Below the pieces are notes generated by a model that did no database searches, was not told where the DNA came from, and worked only from the letters and a program-made list of their open reading frames with translations. From NCBI GenBank assembly GCA_013339765.2, contig CM023449.1, positions 13,119,811-13,183,810 of the forward strand: 64,000 nt of DNA. The letters run 5' to 3'. The position numbers were made by a program, and so were the translations under genes. Position 1 is the stretch's first letter. Each line of letters begins with the position of its first letter. Of the stretch, positions 11,451-21,335 are shown piece by piece. This stretch comes from Haemaphysalis longicornis (Eukaryota > Arthropoda > Arachnida > Ixodida > Ixodidae).

Positions 11451-13209
11451 GGAGGCACGATACAAAGAAAATTCAGTCACGCAAATTATCGAGTGTTCGC
11501 GCAAAAATCAGGAGTGTTGTACGAAATTATGAAGACCCTGGTACTTTTTTTTGTATTTTAGAATCTGACGCAACGAGTGCTTATTAGAAGATTCACAGCC
11601 GATGAACAGAAATATTTATGTTGTAGCTAAAAGGTGTCCCAAATTAAGAGACCACGTTGAAAAGTGGTTACCTTCACCCGAAAAAAATTGTTCTAGTAGG
11701 AACTTGCAGTGTGAATTATGGCGGGCTCTGATGAGATACTTGGCGTGTAACGTTCGCTTCTTTGAACTAAAGCATAGTTTTCAAATTGTTACTTATTAGC
11801 CGCACTGACGACGGGTAATTTTTTTTTCAGATACGGGCCAACGTCGTATAGTTAACCGTATGAACGGAGGGCTAACATTGTTTAAACGGCAGCTTTAGCT
11901 GATTTTACCATGTGCTTTTCCAGGTTGCCGTTATTACATGGCGCATTACTTCTATCGCTGTCTCTGAATATATCCTCGCAGCATTAAAAATACTGCTTTT
12001 AATCCTTATCCCTCTGTTACCGTACTAAAATCGCGTAATCGCGTAATCGCGCTCTTAACATAAACATTCTACACACGACATGTTTCTGGCATTTGGTAAG
12101 AGTATGGGAACTAAGAGTCTTTAAAGCGAAGCTGTCTGGGTCACACTGATGGCGGTGTTGTAACCGAAAGTGCTGCAGAAAAGGCAACATTACACTGTGG
12201 GGGGTGGGGGTACATGATATTGATTATGATGAATACATAAAAGAAAACAGTTCGCATTTTCGGAATTCAACCTGGGTCTCCGGCGTTATGAAGACGACGT
12301 CCATCCCATTGCGCCATTCCGAAACAGTCGGCGATGGAAAAAGAGGGGGGGGGGGGAGGTTCAGCCTTTTTGTGGGGGGATTTGTTTTAACTAGCAGGCA
12401 GTTTGAACTTTGATCGTTGGGATTGGAGTTCAGGCGTTTGCACTTTTACCGTTGACGCTTTCACTTTGACTCAGTGGGTTTACTTTGGCATTAATCATTT
12501 GATTTTGGTGCGCAAGAAAGCTTCGCGTTTCTGCCATCGCCGTGGTTAGGGGCAGTGGATTTTACTTTTTATTGTTAACTAGAAGTTTATTTCTCAATTG
12601 AATAAAAAGCGCCCGCTGCTCCAGGAAAATGCAGTCAGAGAGGGAGGAATCCATGGGATAAATTATACTGAACAATTCTGATCATTTCCTGTGGCGCACT
12701 AGTGCGTATGGATGTTTATTTACACTTCCAGATCAATGTCCTACATTTACACGCAAAGGGCATCCTGGTTTTTAGCAGCATATGCAGTAACATTTGCTTT
12801 TAGTAGATACTACTAGTTTTCATGGAGTGAAGTATTGCGCCCAGTAAAACCTGTTGAATGTTCCCCGCTCTAGTTTGTCGTACAAAAATAGACTTGAAGA
12901 GTTCATCTGTTGACGTTGCCATTTGTCGCAAGCTTTGGCAACACTAGCCTGCTATAAAGAGCACCGTCACCTTAAAAGTGACTTGTTTGTCAAGTGTCAC
13001 CGTATGCCGGACCATTGGTTTTATTTTAAAGTCGCAATATGACCTCGATACCCATATTTTCTTTCCTTTCCACAACAAATTAAAGACAAAATTTTCTAAA
13101 GGCACGCCACTCGACATACGTAGCTCTGCCCTGCAAGAAGCTCGTGCGATGTTACTTGCCTACAGGTGCATACTGGGCCATCTCGCAAATTGACATTCAT
13201 AAAAACTCA
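11451..13209. other. Unassigned sequence with a tRNA-like core at 12262-12330
   Basis: No coding exon was recognised. On the minus strand, 12330-12262 has an A-box-like TGGCGCAATGGGA and a B-box-like GGTTGAATTCC, so a tRNA-derived SINE head is likely. A poly-G run lies near 12346-12356. An open frame at 11602-11799 has no recognisable motif. Confidence 0.45.
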
Positions 13210-13217
13210 ATATAAGT
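13210..13217 (+). promoter_or_regulatory. Possible TATA box upstream of lipocalin exon 1
   Basis: AATATAAG lies about 35 nt upstream of the ATG at 13251. With the usual spacing of about 30 nt, transcription would start only some 10 nt before the ATG, giving a very short leader. Tick genes are often TATA-less, so this is weak support on its own. Confidence 0.25.
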
Positions 13218-13250
13218 CGCTGGCCTTGAGCAAAAGCACATGTAATTAAA

Positions 13251-13370
13251 ATGCAGCTGGGAAAGTGTTTAATACTGGTCTTCTCTGTGCGCATGACGTT
13301 GTGCAATGAGAAACCCGAGAAATCACCGAAAGTACTTCCAGATTTTTTCCCTGTGCCTGACCTGAGACAG
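13251..13370 (+). CDS. Candidate first exon of lipocalin gene A (signal peptide exon)
   Basis: The exon is 120 nt and 40 codons, ATG to a perfect splice donor (CAG|GTAAGT at 13371), ending in phase 0. Residues 1-18 (MQLGKCLILVFSVRMTLC) look like a signal peptide for secretion, though Arg14 is unusual in the hydrophobic core. The mature part starts NEKPEK and ends PVPDLRQ, the kind of acidic, Pro-rich lead-in that tick lipocalins have before the first strand. The next lipocalin exon (20396) also starts in phase 0, so the join keeps the frame. The intron would be 7 kb and contains an unrelated minus-strand gene end. No counterpart was found in front of copy B. An alternative first exon near 17423 is listed separately. 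Confidence 0.5.
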
Positions 13371-13920
13371 GTAAGTTTTCACCGCTGTTTCTATTTAAAG
13401 TCATTTTGATACATTACGGGTTTGATATAGTTACTCTACCTTACGTAGTTCGCAGCATATCAGTTGATGTTTTCAATTTATGGCAACGTTTTAATCTTTG
13501 TAGACGGGCCTTTAGTTTTAACGTTCATAACTGTCCAAGTTTTTGTTTTCCTTTTGCTTGAGTATAAATGTGGCACCTTCTTGTTTTAGTATACGTCATA
13601 TCTTATCAGCATTTACTTGGTCACTCAGCTCCGTTTCTGGAAGGCCCGAGGCCGTTTCTATGGCACTGCACGGTACTGCATCACTACCTCGTTGTTATTG
13701 GCCCGGAAGGAGGCCGTTAGGTATGAAGAGGATAATCCTGTGGCACTTGCATCGGCAAGTCAGGATGCGATATCATAGTGACGTAATAAACATAAGTTTA
13801 TGAAGGTTTATCTCAGAATATGCGCCTTGTGAAGGTACGATGACATATATTTTCATGCATAATAATGGTTATGCTTTAGTGAAACGTGAACTTGGAAGGG
13901 AGGGAACATTTATCAGCTGG

Positions 13921-13926
13921 TTTATT
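13921..13926 (-). terminator. Poly(A) signal of the minus-strand gene
   Basis: AATAAA on the minus strand (tttatt on plus) lies 58 nt downstream of the TGA stop at 13986-13984, a normal distance for a short 3' UTR. This supports the exon at 13984-14253 as a true terminal exon. Confidence 0.55.
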
Positions 13927-13983
13927 TGCTTATTATAAAAAAAAGAACAGATTTTTATGACCTCAAGATTTCTGCATTGTAAC

Positions 13984-14253
13984 TCAAAAATTATATTCTG
14001 GAAGAGCCGATTGCCCTGCCTCGTCATCGGGCAACAATCTTAGAACACAGCTGTTGAATTCACCGGCTATGCGTTTGATTTCACCATCTAAGCGCTGAAA
14101 TATGGAGGAGAAAGCAAGAGTATCAGTAATGGTTTTATAGGCAGTGTAGAGTGTACAGATGAGGCTTAGAAATAGGGCCTCGATAAACATGATCCAATTC
14201 ATCGTGTAGTATTCACTCACTTCCAGACGCACCGTGACAACATTTCGCGCATA
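13984..14253 (-). CDS. Terminal exon of an unrecognised membrane protein gene
   Basis: Minus strand, 89 codons plus TGA, starting directly after an acceptor (tttgttgcag) in phase 0. The translation has a short lead-in (YARNVVTVRLEVSEYY), one strong hydrophobic segment at about residues 20-40 (IMFIEALFLSLICTLYTAYK) and a charged tail with two Cys-free basic/acidic stretches, ending SALPEYNF. A canonical poly(A) signal follows. The preceding exon at 14713-14916 joins in phase 0. The layout (Cys-containing luminal domain, then one membrane span) faintly recalls the luminal loop and second span of mucolipin/polycystin channels, but no defining motif is present, so I assign no function. Confidence 0.45.
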   Translation of the reverse strand, partial: YARNVVTVRLEVSEYYTMNWIMFIEALFLSLICTLYTAYKTITDTLAFSSIFQRLDGEIKRIAGEFNSCVLRLLPDDEAGQSALPEYNF

Positions 14254-14712
14254 CTGCAACAAATTGTTGCTTTATAGGACAAGCCGGGAATAAAAATAAT
14301 TGTAAACGGAATGTCATTTTGAAGTTACCATTTATTTATTTGCAACCTGATTGTCTCCTTACGAAACCCCCACTGACATCTTGCGATACTGGCCGCTAAA
14401 ACAAAGCATAACGTAATCGCTCCTTTTTTATTTCACCGTTACCCTGTCTGCTATTTCGGGGTAGCGGAGTTGTTCCCTTAACTCATAATAAAACAGGCTG
14501 TTAATAACTTAAGCAAGGTGGTAGTGCTTAAGTAAATCGCATTTTATAAACAAAACAGACACAGCCCCGCGATCTTGCCTTCCGAAAATTGCCTCACGTG
14601 CACCAATGATTATGCTTAGAAACCATGGGTTTAAATTTCCGGCCGTATATAGCCTGGTGTTATATAACAGCGCGACATTACCGCTCAGAGTCAAACAGTC
14701 GGCCAAGAATAC

Positions 14713-14916
14713 TCTCTCGCACGTGATATCAAAACGGTAACATTCAGAACGCTGTGGTCGCTCATTGTTATCGCCGTAGATGCCGCAGTTTGGCCTTATA
14801 GAGACTTTTGCAAAGGGCACCAAAATGTTTTGCGTCTTCTGGTCGAGCTGTTGTTCAGTGGAATAATAAAATTGCACAACGGCGAAACTTCCATCCACGG
14901 AAAATTCCTTCGTGGC
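14713..14916 (-). CDS. Internal exon of the same unrecognised minus-strand gene
   Basis: Minus strand, 204 nt, exactly 68 codons. It follows a good polypyrimidine tract and acceptor (ttctccttttccggag) and ends at a moderate donor (AGA|GTATTC), with both borders in phase 0. The translation is hydrophilic with four Cys (residues about 44, 59, 66 and nearby) and includes ILVPFAKVSIRPNCGIYGDN and SECYRFDIT. Joining it to the exon at 14253-13984 over a 459-nt intron keeps the frame. The open frame runs past the donor to 14509 in the unspliced reading. Upstream exons would lie at higher coordinates and were not found, so the gene may be partial. Non-random composition and paired splice sites are the argument that it is real. 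Confidence 0.4.
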
Positions 14917-15849
14917 CTCCGGAAAAGGAGAAAACGAAGTTTGTTAATGTGAACTTCGACCTAATGGCGTGAGAAGAAACAATCATATTTTTCCTTTTTC
15001 TTTGCGTGTCTGGATCGTTATTTGGGCCATCACATGTTGGCGTTCAGAGCATTCGAATATATCATGGGCATACCCTAAACTCTTTACCTGCCTATAAATA
15101 CCACACTAGTACACTTTCGTGTTCAGTACCGTTTTCTTTTCTCAAATCGCATGTAGCGTTCACCGAAGCAGTCTACTGTAAAACATTTTAATCAATGGCA
15201 CACTAACTGCTCTGCATAAAGTTAGGCCATATTAAGTATGTAGCCTCACCGATAAAGTGAATCATAGTTCTCTTCGCTCGCCTTGTGTGAAACGACGCTA
15301 CGTTTCTTTCCCAACCCCATTCACAAAATACCTCGCCTCACCCAGGAAAATATTCGTACCCATCATCTAAGGCTGTGTCGTCACGCAGCCTTGCTTTCAT
15401 GCCGCGTCAGTAAATTACACGCATGAAGGTAAGTATATTATTTTAGCCTAATGAACCGTCTCGTCAACAAAAGAATACTAATGAAGGTGATCACTGAAGC
15501 CGGCGTAAAGGCGTATTTATTAGGGTGAAAGCCTGTTTTGGTCTCATGATATGTTTACCTCGAATTATCCCGGCGTCGGGCGTACTGACCCAAAATCCAA
15601 ATAATTCCAGGAAGGCCCGAGAAGAACCATGCATACCAGGAATGTATAAGAGATGATTTATTACTACCAATGATACGAATTGAGTACTTGGTGAATTGAA
15701 GAGCTGCCTTGTGTAAGAGATGATTAAGGATTGTCAAACGAAAATTCATCAGAATATCCGAGAATTATCGACTAACGCGTAGCATTGTTATGCCGCTTGT
15801 CTCGAGTGCTGTGCTCAACAGCCAAATTTCTTGTTATTTTTAAATCCTG

Positions 15850-16420
15850 TCCTACCAATCTCCATTTATGCTATTATAAAGACTAAAAGTGGAGAATTCG
15901 CGAAATCTGAAATACTGGGTAAATGCAGGGCGGTATACAGTTTGCCAATGTCCGCCCTTTTGAAATATTTCCTCTATTTTCTAGTTCTTCAGAATTTCGT
16001 CCGAAAAAGTATCTCCATTTACGTTATCATCACGCTTACATGTGAAACTCGCGAAATTCACATTATTGTATAAATGCAGGGCGTTACCACGGATCGGCAA
16101 ATCCCGTACGTAATTCTTTCATAATTTTCTTGTTTATTTTCATTTTTCAAAATTTCGTACGACCAATTACCTCAATTACGCTATTTTGACGATTACAGGT
16201 GAAACTGTCGTGAAATTCGCATCATTGTTGACATTCAAGGCGTTACACAGTTCGTTATTTCAGTCATTTTTTGTATTTTACTTTTTTTTTCAAAATAGTG
16301 CGAGTAGTTATCACCATTTACGCTATTACAGTGATTACAGGTGGAATTCCTGCGATATTGGCAATTTTGGGCTAATGCAGGGCATTACACGGTCCTGGCT
16401 GTGGGGGTATGCGGCAAAGA
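15850..16420. repeat. Tandem repeat of about 155 bp, four diverged copies (A)
   Basis: The motif (atctccatttacgctattat, a spacer, cgattacaggtggaac, then tgtaaatgcagggcgttaca followed by cggt) recurs starting near 15853, 16011, 16170 and 16311. The copies are well diverged. The homologous array in copy B spans about 31785-33395 and is interrupted by a solo LTR. The flank at 16430-16690 matches 33410-33660. Confidence 0.8.
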
Positions 16421-17291
16421 ATTCTACGCAATAAAATTCAATAATTAGGGCATTTAATATTTAGCGTACATTTTACGATGTAATTAGCGATGATAAATAT
16501 TGAATAATTAGCCGCAGTGCATTGTGGCTCTGTGAGGCAGCATTGTGCGCGACTACACGCAACGCACTCAATCCTGCTATACTCCGTACGCAGGTTGGTA
16601 CACGGCTTACTTCCCTTCTGTAATGGTGGAAATATTGGCCGTACTCACTGCTTCCGTTAAGTTGCTCATGCAACTTTTTATGTGGTGACTAACGCTCCCC
16701 CAGCCGAATTCACCTTGTTATACGTACAGTTCGAGGTAACAGAGCTGTGACTATGCCGAACATTCAATAACCATCAGAACCTCCACCGGCGCCGCGGCTT
16801 TGCAGATTGAGAGGGAGGCATGGCTTCAATTATACCTGCACATTTATAATTGTTTGTGACTTATGTAAGTTTACGTAAAAAAAAAGATTTTGTGTGTTTC
16901 CTTTCGGAGCGTGTGTGCGCGCTTTCTCATTCTGTTGTTTGTCACGTGACTTTTGCACAGCCGCTCAGTCGCCATTGACGTCATCTCTGCTAGCCCGCTC
17001 ATGGCTTGATTTTGATTCTTAGAAGGTTATTTTAACGGTACCTGCCTCATAAAGTGGCATATTAGTATTCTGTAGACCTTTTAGAGGAACTTGGTTTTCT
17101 GTTCATCCCCTCTTTATATAAGTAAGGTAGGGGTATTGCGCGATTAAGGTGTATGGGATGGAGAAGGATGAATTAGCATGAAGTGAAGGTGAAAAAAAAA
17201 AAAGAATAATCTATAATAAGACGGGCTAAAGAGGGTAATAAGGGTTAGAAACGGAAAAATAGCGTGGCTTCGGTGTCAGCGTATTGGAGTC

Positions 17292-17300
17292 TATAAAAAG
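17292..17300 (+). promoter_or_regulatory. TATA box conserved between copies A and B
   Basis: TATAAAAAG lies 131 nt upstream of the ATG at 17423. The same TATAAAAAG is at 38584-38592 in copy B, followed in both by a similar stretch ending acggcactctttttccttta. The sharing could be inheritance alone, but a canonical TATA box at a fixed distance from a conserved ATG is what a promoter looks like. Confidence 0.45.
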
Positions 17301-17422
17301 CACGCGTCGCAATAGCACGGCACTCTTTTTCCTTTAAAGCTCGTCAGAAGATTTACAAGACTCGAACAACTTTTCAATCTTGGAGCTCTTTAGTTACTTT
17401 GCAGTGTTGGGTGAAGAGCGGC

Positions 17423-17502
17423 ATGATTGCAATATGGCAGCATTTGTTGAACCTTATGCAATCTCCAGGTATATTGTCGATGACAGTAATCTTAGTTGCC
17501 AC
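17423..17502 (+). pseudogene. Signal-peptide-like first exon, cut by a LINE insertion
   Basis: From the ATG at 17423 the frame reads MIAIWQHLLNLMQSPGILSM followed by TVILVATV, a plausible secretory signal peptide. The homologous DNA stops at GTTGCCAC (17501), where LINE sequence begins, so the exon is truncated here. In copy B (ATG at 38702) a one-base deletion shifts the frame to a stop within the signal peptide. Either this was an alternative TATA-driven first exon of the lipocalin or the first exon of a neighbouring family member. In both copies it looks non-functional. Confidence 0.35.
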
Positions 17503-19010
17503 AGTCTTGGAGTCTGTGACGATCGTCCTGCACGTCCGTGTGCGGGAGGGCGAGAGCGACGGCCACCTCTTCTGCTTGGCTGGCGTCTGTCGTCCGTACC
17601 AACGCGCTGGTCACCAGCTTGTGGATGGTCATGACGGCGGCCAGTGCTTTGCTGCTGTGCTGGAGAAGTGAGACATCTGTGTAGAGAACCACGGGGTCTG
17701 CTTCCAGCTGTCGGGCGAGTGCCTGTGCCCGCGCTGCACGCCTCTCGTCGTTCCTGCCTGCCTGCATGTTGCTTGGCATAGGCCTGGTCTTGACTGCTTC
17801 CCTCCACGCCGGAGATAGAGGGTGCTTCGGTGTCTGTAGTTCGATGGGCCAACCAATCTTACGGAGGACTGCTCGGCCGTGCTCAGTCTGGCTCAGTCGC
17901 ACTATCTGGTTAGACCGATGAGCCTGTATGAGCTCGTCTACAGTATTGTGTACCCCCATGTCCAGGAGCTTCTGCGTAGAAAAGTACTGGGTAGGCACAT
18001 AGCCGTCTTGGTGGCTTTCCTTACGATCGTGTCTAGCGTGTTCCTGTTCGCCTTCGTTAGCTGGAGATACGGGGCCGAGTAGGTGATGCGAGACACGATG
18101 AACGCCCGGACCAGCGGGAGACGTCGTCTCATTAAGGTTCTCTGTTCCGTTTCGCAACACGTCCGATCATTCTGATGACCTGTTCGGAGTCCGTCTTGAT
18201 CTTAGCGATGGCCCCTCCCGCCTTGCCGTCTCGTTGTAACACGAGACGGAGGATGCGTTGCGGCTGCGTGGGCTTGATGTCTACGCCATCGATGGTGACG
18301 ACCACGTTCAGCTTGGGTTCGTTCTTGCGTCTTCTGGACTGCACGATGAGCAGCCCCGACTTCTGAGGTGCGCAGCACAACCGCAGGTCTTGGCGTATTC
18401 GTTCACCATCGTTGCTGCCCTCTGCCAGACCTCCTCCGCCCAGGCTTCGGAACCCACGCGATTCGTCCACACTGTGATGTCATCGGCGTAGAACGCGTGG
18501 TCCACGCCGTCGATCTGTTTGAGTATAATTTGGCAGCGGGAGGAGGGCCAGGTTGAATAGAAGGGGCGACAGGACAGAACCCTGTGGGGTCCCGCAGTCT
18601 CCCAGTTCTACAGAGTCCGACTTCTCTCCTCCAATCTGTATGACCACCATGCGCTTGCTCAGGAAATCCTTGACGTAGCCACATCCCGCCTTGTTGAGGT
18701 TACTGAGAATGCTCGCGTGGGACACGTTGTCAAATGCCCCTTCAAGCCGAGGGCCAGTATCCCGCGCGGCGAACTCCGAGTGGCTTTCTTGATCACGAGG
18801 TCCTGCAGCTGCACCAGGACATCGCACATTCCGAGGTGCTGCCGAAAGCCGTACATCGTTTCGGGCATTTGGTTGGTCTGTTCTAGGCAGGTTTGGAGTT
18901 TACGGAGTGCCATGCACTACATTCCCTTCCTCACGCACGACGTGAGGGAGATGGAGCGCATGTTCTCGATCGTGAGTGCTTAGCCCGGCTTGGGGATGGC
19001 ATAAATAGGC
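17503..19010 (-). mobile_element. Non-LTR retrotransposon fragment with RT and RNase H (I/R1-like)
   Basis: Minus strand, read from high to low coordinates. A reverse transcriptase lies at about 18913-18310 in broken frames (GFRQHLG, then FDNVSHASILSNLNKAGCG, then GTPQGSVLSPLLFNLALL, then FYADDITVWT, with the catalytic YADD intact). A linker follows at about 18130-17850 (FIVSRITYSAPYLQLTKANR, then LLDMGVHNTVDELIQAH). The start of an RNase H domain lies at about 17740-17510 (VVLYTDVS, then TTDASQAEEVAVALAL). Both ends are truncated and the frames are shifted, so it is dead. It occupies the position of only about 225 bp (38784-39006) in copy B. RNase H presence points to the I/R1/LOA group rather than CR1. 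Confidence 0.8.
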
Positions 19011-20395
19011 CTTTGTTAATTTACTAATGTGCAATGCCGCAAGCAAACACATGCCTTATACATCTTGGCAAAGCCCGGTACCTTGTCGCGTGGATCAGAG
19101 CAATGGTTTTGTGTGATTGGGCTCAACTTTGTCACGTTTGGCAGCATTAACGCGATACATCATGGTAAGGCGGAAAAAATCTCGAATCTCTCCCGTGACA
19201 ACGGAACTTAATTGAGATCTATAAGTTTCGTCAGTCTTCTAAGAACAGTAGTAATGTTGGATTGTTGTCCGGTCATTGGAAGAGATAAATTGTGTTTTCC
19301 CAGCTTTTTCCCAGTAGAATTGTGGCTATACACATCTAAGGTACTCGTAACCTGCGGGGAGCCATGTACTGAATGTGTACGTAATAATTGTAACTGCCTG
19401 GTGTCTGTAACAAGTTCCCCAAATATCTTCTCGAATACTGTGTTCTTCTCCAGTGATAAAACACCCGATTCGGTCGAGGGGGACTCCTCATTTCATCGCA
19501 ATGCTTCAAAACGCGGAGCAGCAGCGTATAATGATCCCAAAAAATCTATCAGTTTGTGAGACGGCCGCTGCCCGGAGGCATTCTGTCGTGTCTGTGAATT
19601 GCATGAATCTCAATCTATTACACAGTTGGGCGTGCGTTGCATGTTTGTGTTGTTTTTCTAGCACATTTCTATCCCACTGTCACCATACACGTGACCCTCT
19701 GCCTATTTTAAGTGCAGAGCACTTTATGGGCTCGCCACATTCCCGTTATTTAGCGCAAAGAAAACTGCAGGCACAGTTCAGTCGAAATCTGTGTATGTAA
19801 CCGGCAGCTCCCGTGTTTCTTTAGTTAGGAACGCTCGTTGGGTTGCTTTTTAGAATAGTAAGAGAAAAAAAAGCGGCCCCGCAAGAAAGAAATGGCTGGC
19901 TCGAAATGACTCAGAAAGGCCCCAGCCGCGGAAGAAAAAAATGACGCGTTCGAAATGTCGCAAAAAGGCTACGGCCGCCCAAGAAAAAAATGGCGCGCTC
20001 GGGATGACGGAAAGCAGCTCCAGCATACGCAATATAAAGCAAGCGCGATAAGAACAGGAACTCCCGCTGGCGCAGTTTCAGGCAGGGGTGTGTGGGTGCT
20101 GCGAAGGCGGGAAATTAGAAATGCAGCAGTGAGCGGATAAGGGCGCTGCAGCCCATTATGGAGAATCGCTGCTCTGCACTTCCGATAGCTTTCACATTTA
20201 GTAGAACGGGTTTAAGTTTTGCTCTTCCCCTTCTCTCACACAGGTTAGCAGGCCAGAAGCTGTAAAATCGGGTTGACCTCTAGGTGTTTCTTTTTTTCAA
20301 TAAAACTACCGTCTCCCTAATTATATCTCATTCTTTCTCACTCCATATATCTCTTTTTATGGCATATTTAATGAAATACTTCTCTTCTTTTTCAG

Positions 20396-20538
20396 CTTTA
20401 TAATACCACGAAACCGATTTGGACGGTTATTGGGCAATACAATGAATCTGAGTTCCCGAAGCACGACTGCAAATATGACGAGGCATTGTACGAAACTTAT
20501 GGCGAGGTTGTTTACGTAAGAACCCAACATGTAAATGG
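20396..20538 (+). CDS. Tick lipocalin gene A, exon 2
   Basis: The exon is 143 nt between acceptor ttctttttcag and donor GG|GTGAGA, starting in phase 0 and ending in phase 2. It encodes LYNTTKPIWTVIGQYNESEF and continues through a CKYDEALYE stretch to VVYVRTQHVNG. An N-glycosylatable NTT, the buried Trp of PIW, and a Cys followed by D/E and an aromatic before a Y-x-R strand form the pattern of the first strands of tick histamine-binding-protein-like lipocalins. These are secreted salivary barrel proteins that bind small amines or lipid mediators at the bite site. Copy B has the same exon with 7 substitutions. Ligand cannot be inferred. A second possible donor (TAC|GTAAGA at 20516) is less likely because the longer exon joins exon 3 in frame. 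Confidence 0.65.
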
Positions 20539-20621
20539 GTGAGAAGTTTGAGAATCAATCACAAAGCAATAGCGCTGTTATTCTAATATTAATGAAATGT
20601 ATGCTTCTTTTTTTCCGCCAG

Positions 20622-20707
20622 ACGACCAGTAACGAAGAACCTCAAAGGAGTATTTATTGATCTTGAATGGCGGTACGAACCAACAGTAATGCAGGTTCAT
20701 AATTCAA
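20622..20707 (+). CDS. Tick lipocalin gene A, exon 3
   Basis: The exon is 86 nt, after acceptor tttttccgccag, with donor A|GTACGT at 20708. It enters in phase 2 and leaves in phase 1. It encodes about 28 residues including the end stretch EPTVMQVHNS, which fits the central strands of a tick lipocalin. Relative to copy B it carries one inserted C near its start and one deleted C about 30 nt later. The middle third is therefore read in a different frame (LKGVFIDLEWRYEP in A, LKEYFLIWNGRYEP in B) while both ends agree and both exons stay open. Which version is ancestral cannot be told from two copies. Confidence 0.6.
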
Positions 20708-21271
20708 GTACGTAAGCATGATCTACGTTTACGATCGAGTTGGAACCGCGCAAATCCCTGGGCTGCTATAATGAGAACCGCACAAACGGGGCTTACGATC
20801 GACACAATTTATTGGCTTAGGAACCGCATGAGTAATAGATTTCTTGGTGCGCGTTTAAGAAAATTCGGTGCTTTCCACTCTTTGAAGAAGGATTACAAGG
20901 GAAGCTGGGTGAAGACGAAGGAGCGCACGGAAAACAAAATCAGGTTTTTTCTGTAATTCGCGATTTGTCATACTTCCTACCTAATTAGCAGAATTAAACT
21001 TGCCAGTACTCGACCTTTAATCTAACGGACAAAAGTGCGGCTGTCGTTGCCTTCCCGCGTCGTAGGCTCCTTACTGCCTACGTAACCCAGAACCCAAGCT
21101 TCGCGACCAATAGGGACGTGAGGACGCACGTGTCTGTGAGATGACCCATTTGAAATCTTCAAGCAGATTTAGGGCATGTTATCGTTAATGGAACGAGCAT
21201 GGCTGCTGCTGCATGCCAGCCGCTCAACCTCCTCTTTGTACCTCCCGAGCTCGAGCACGCACATTAGGATA

Positions 21272-21335
21272 CCGGTGATGTCCTAGTGGTTAACAGCGAA
21301 AGGCACCGGCGAGAATCTCGCTTCGAAGCCCTTTA
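21272..21335 (+). repeat. tRNA-like SINE core in lipocalin intron 3 (A)
   Basis: An A-box-like TGTCCTAGTGGTTA (about 21279-21292) and a B-box-like GCTTCGAAGCCC (about 21320-21331) are spaced as in a tRNA. The same core is at about 41435-41500 in copy B, so it predates the duplication. No complete acceptor stem was found, so a SINE head is more likely than a tRNA gene. Confidence 0.45.

Noticed and set aside
17492..18160. 222-codon minus-strand frame as a host gene
   Set aside because: It carries the linker and RNase H start of a LINE and is continuous with RT motifs upstream, so it belongs to the retrotransposon.
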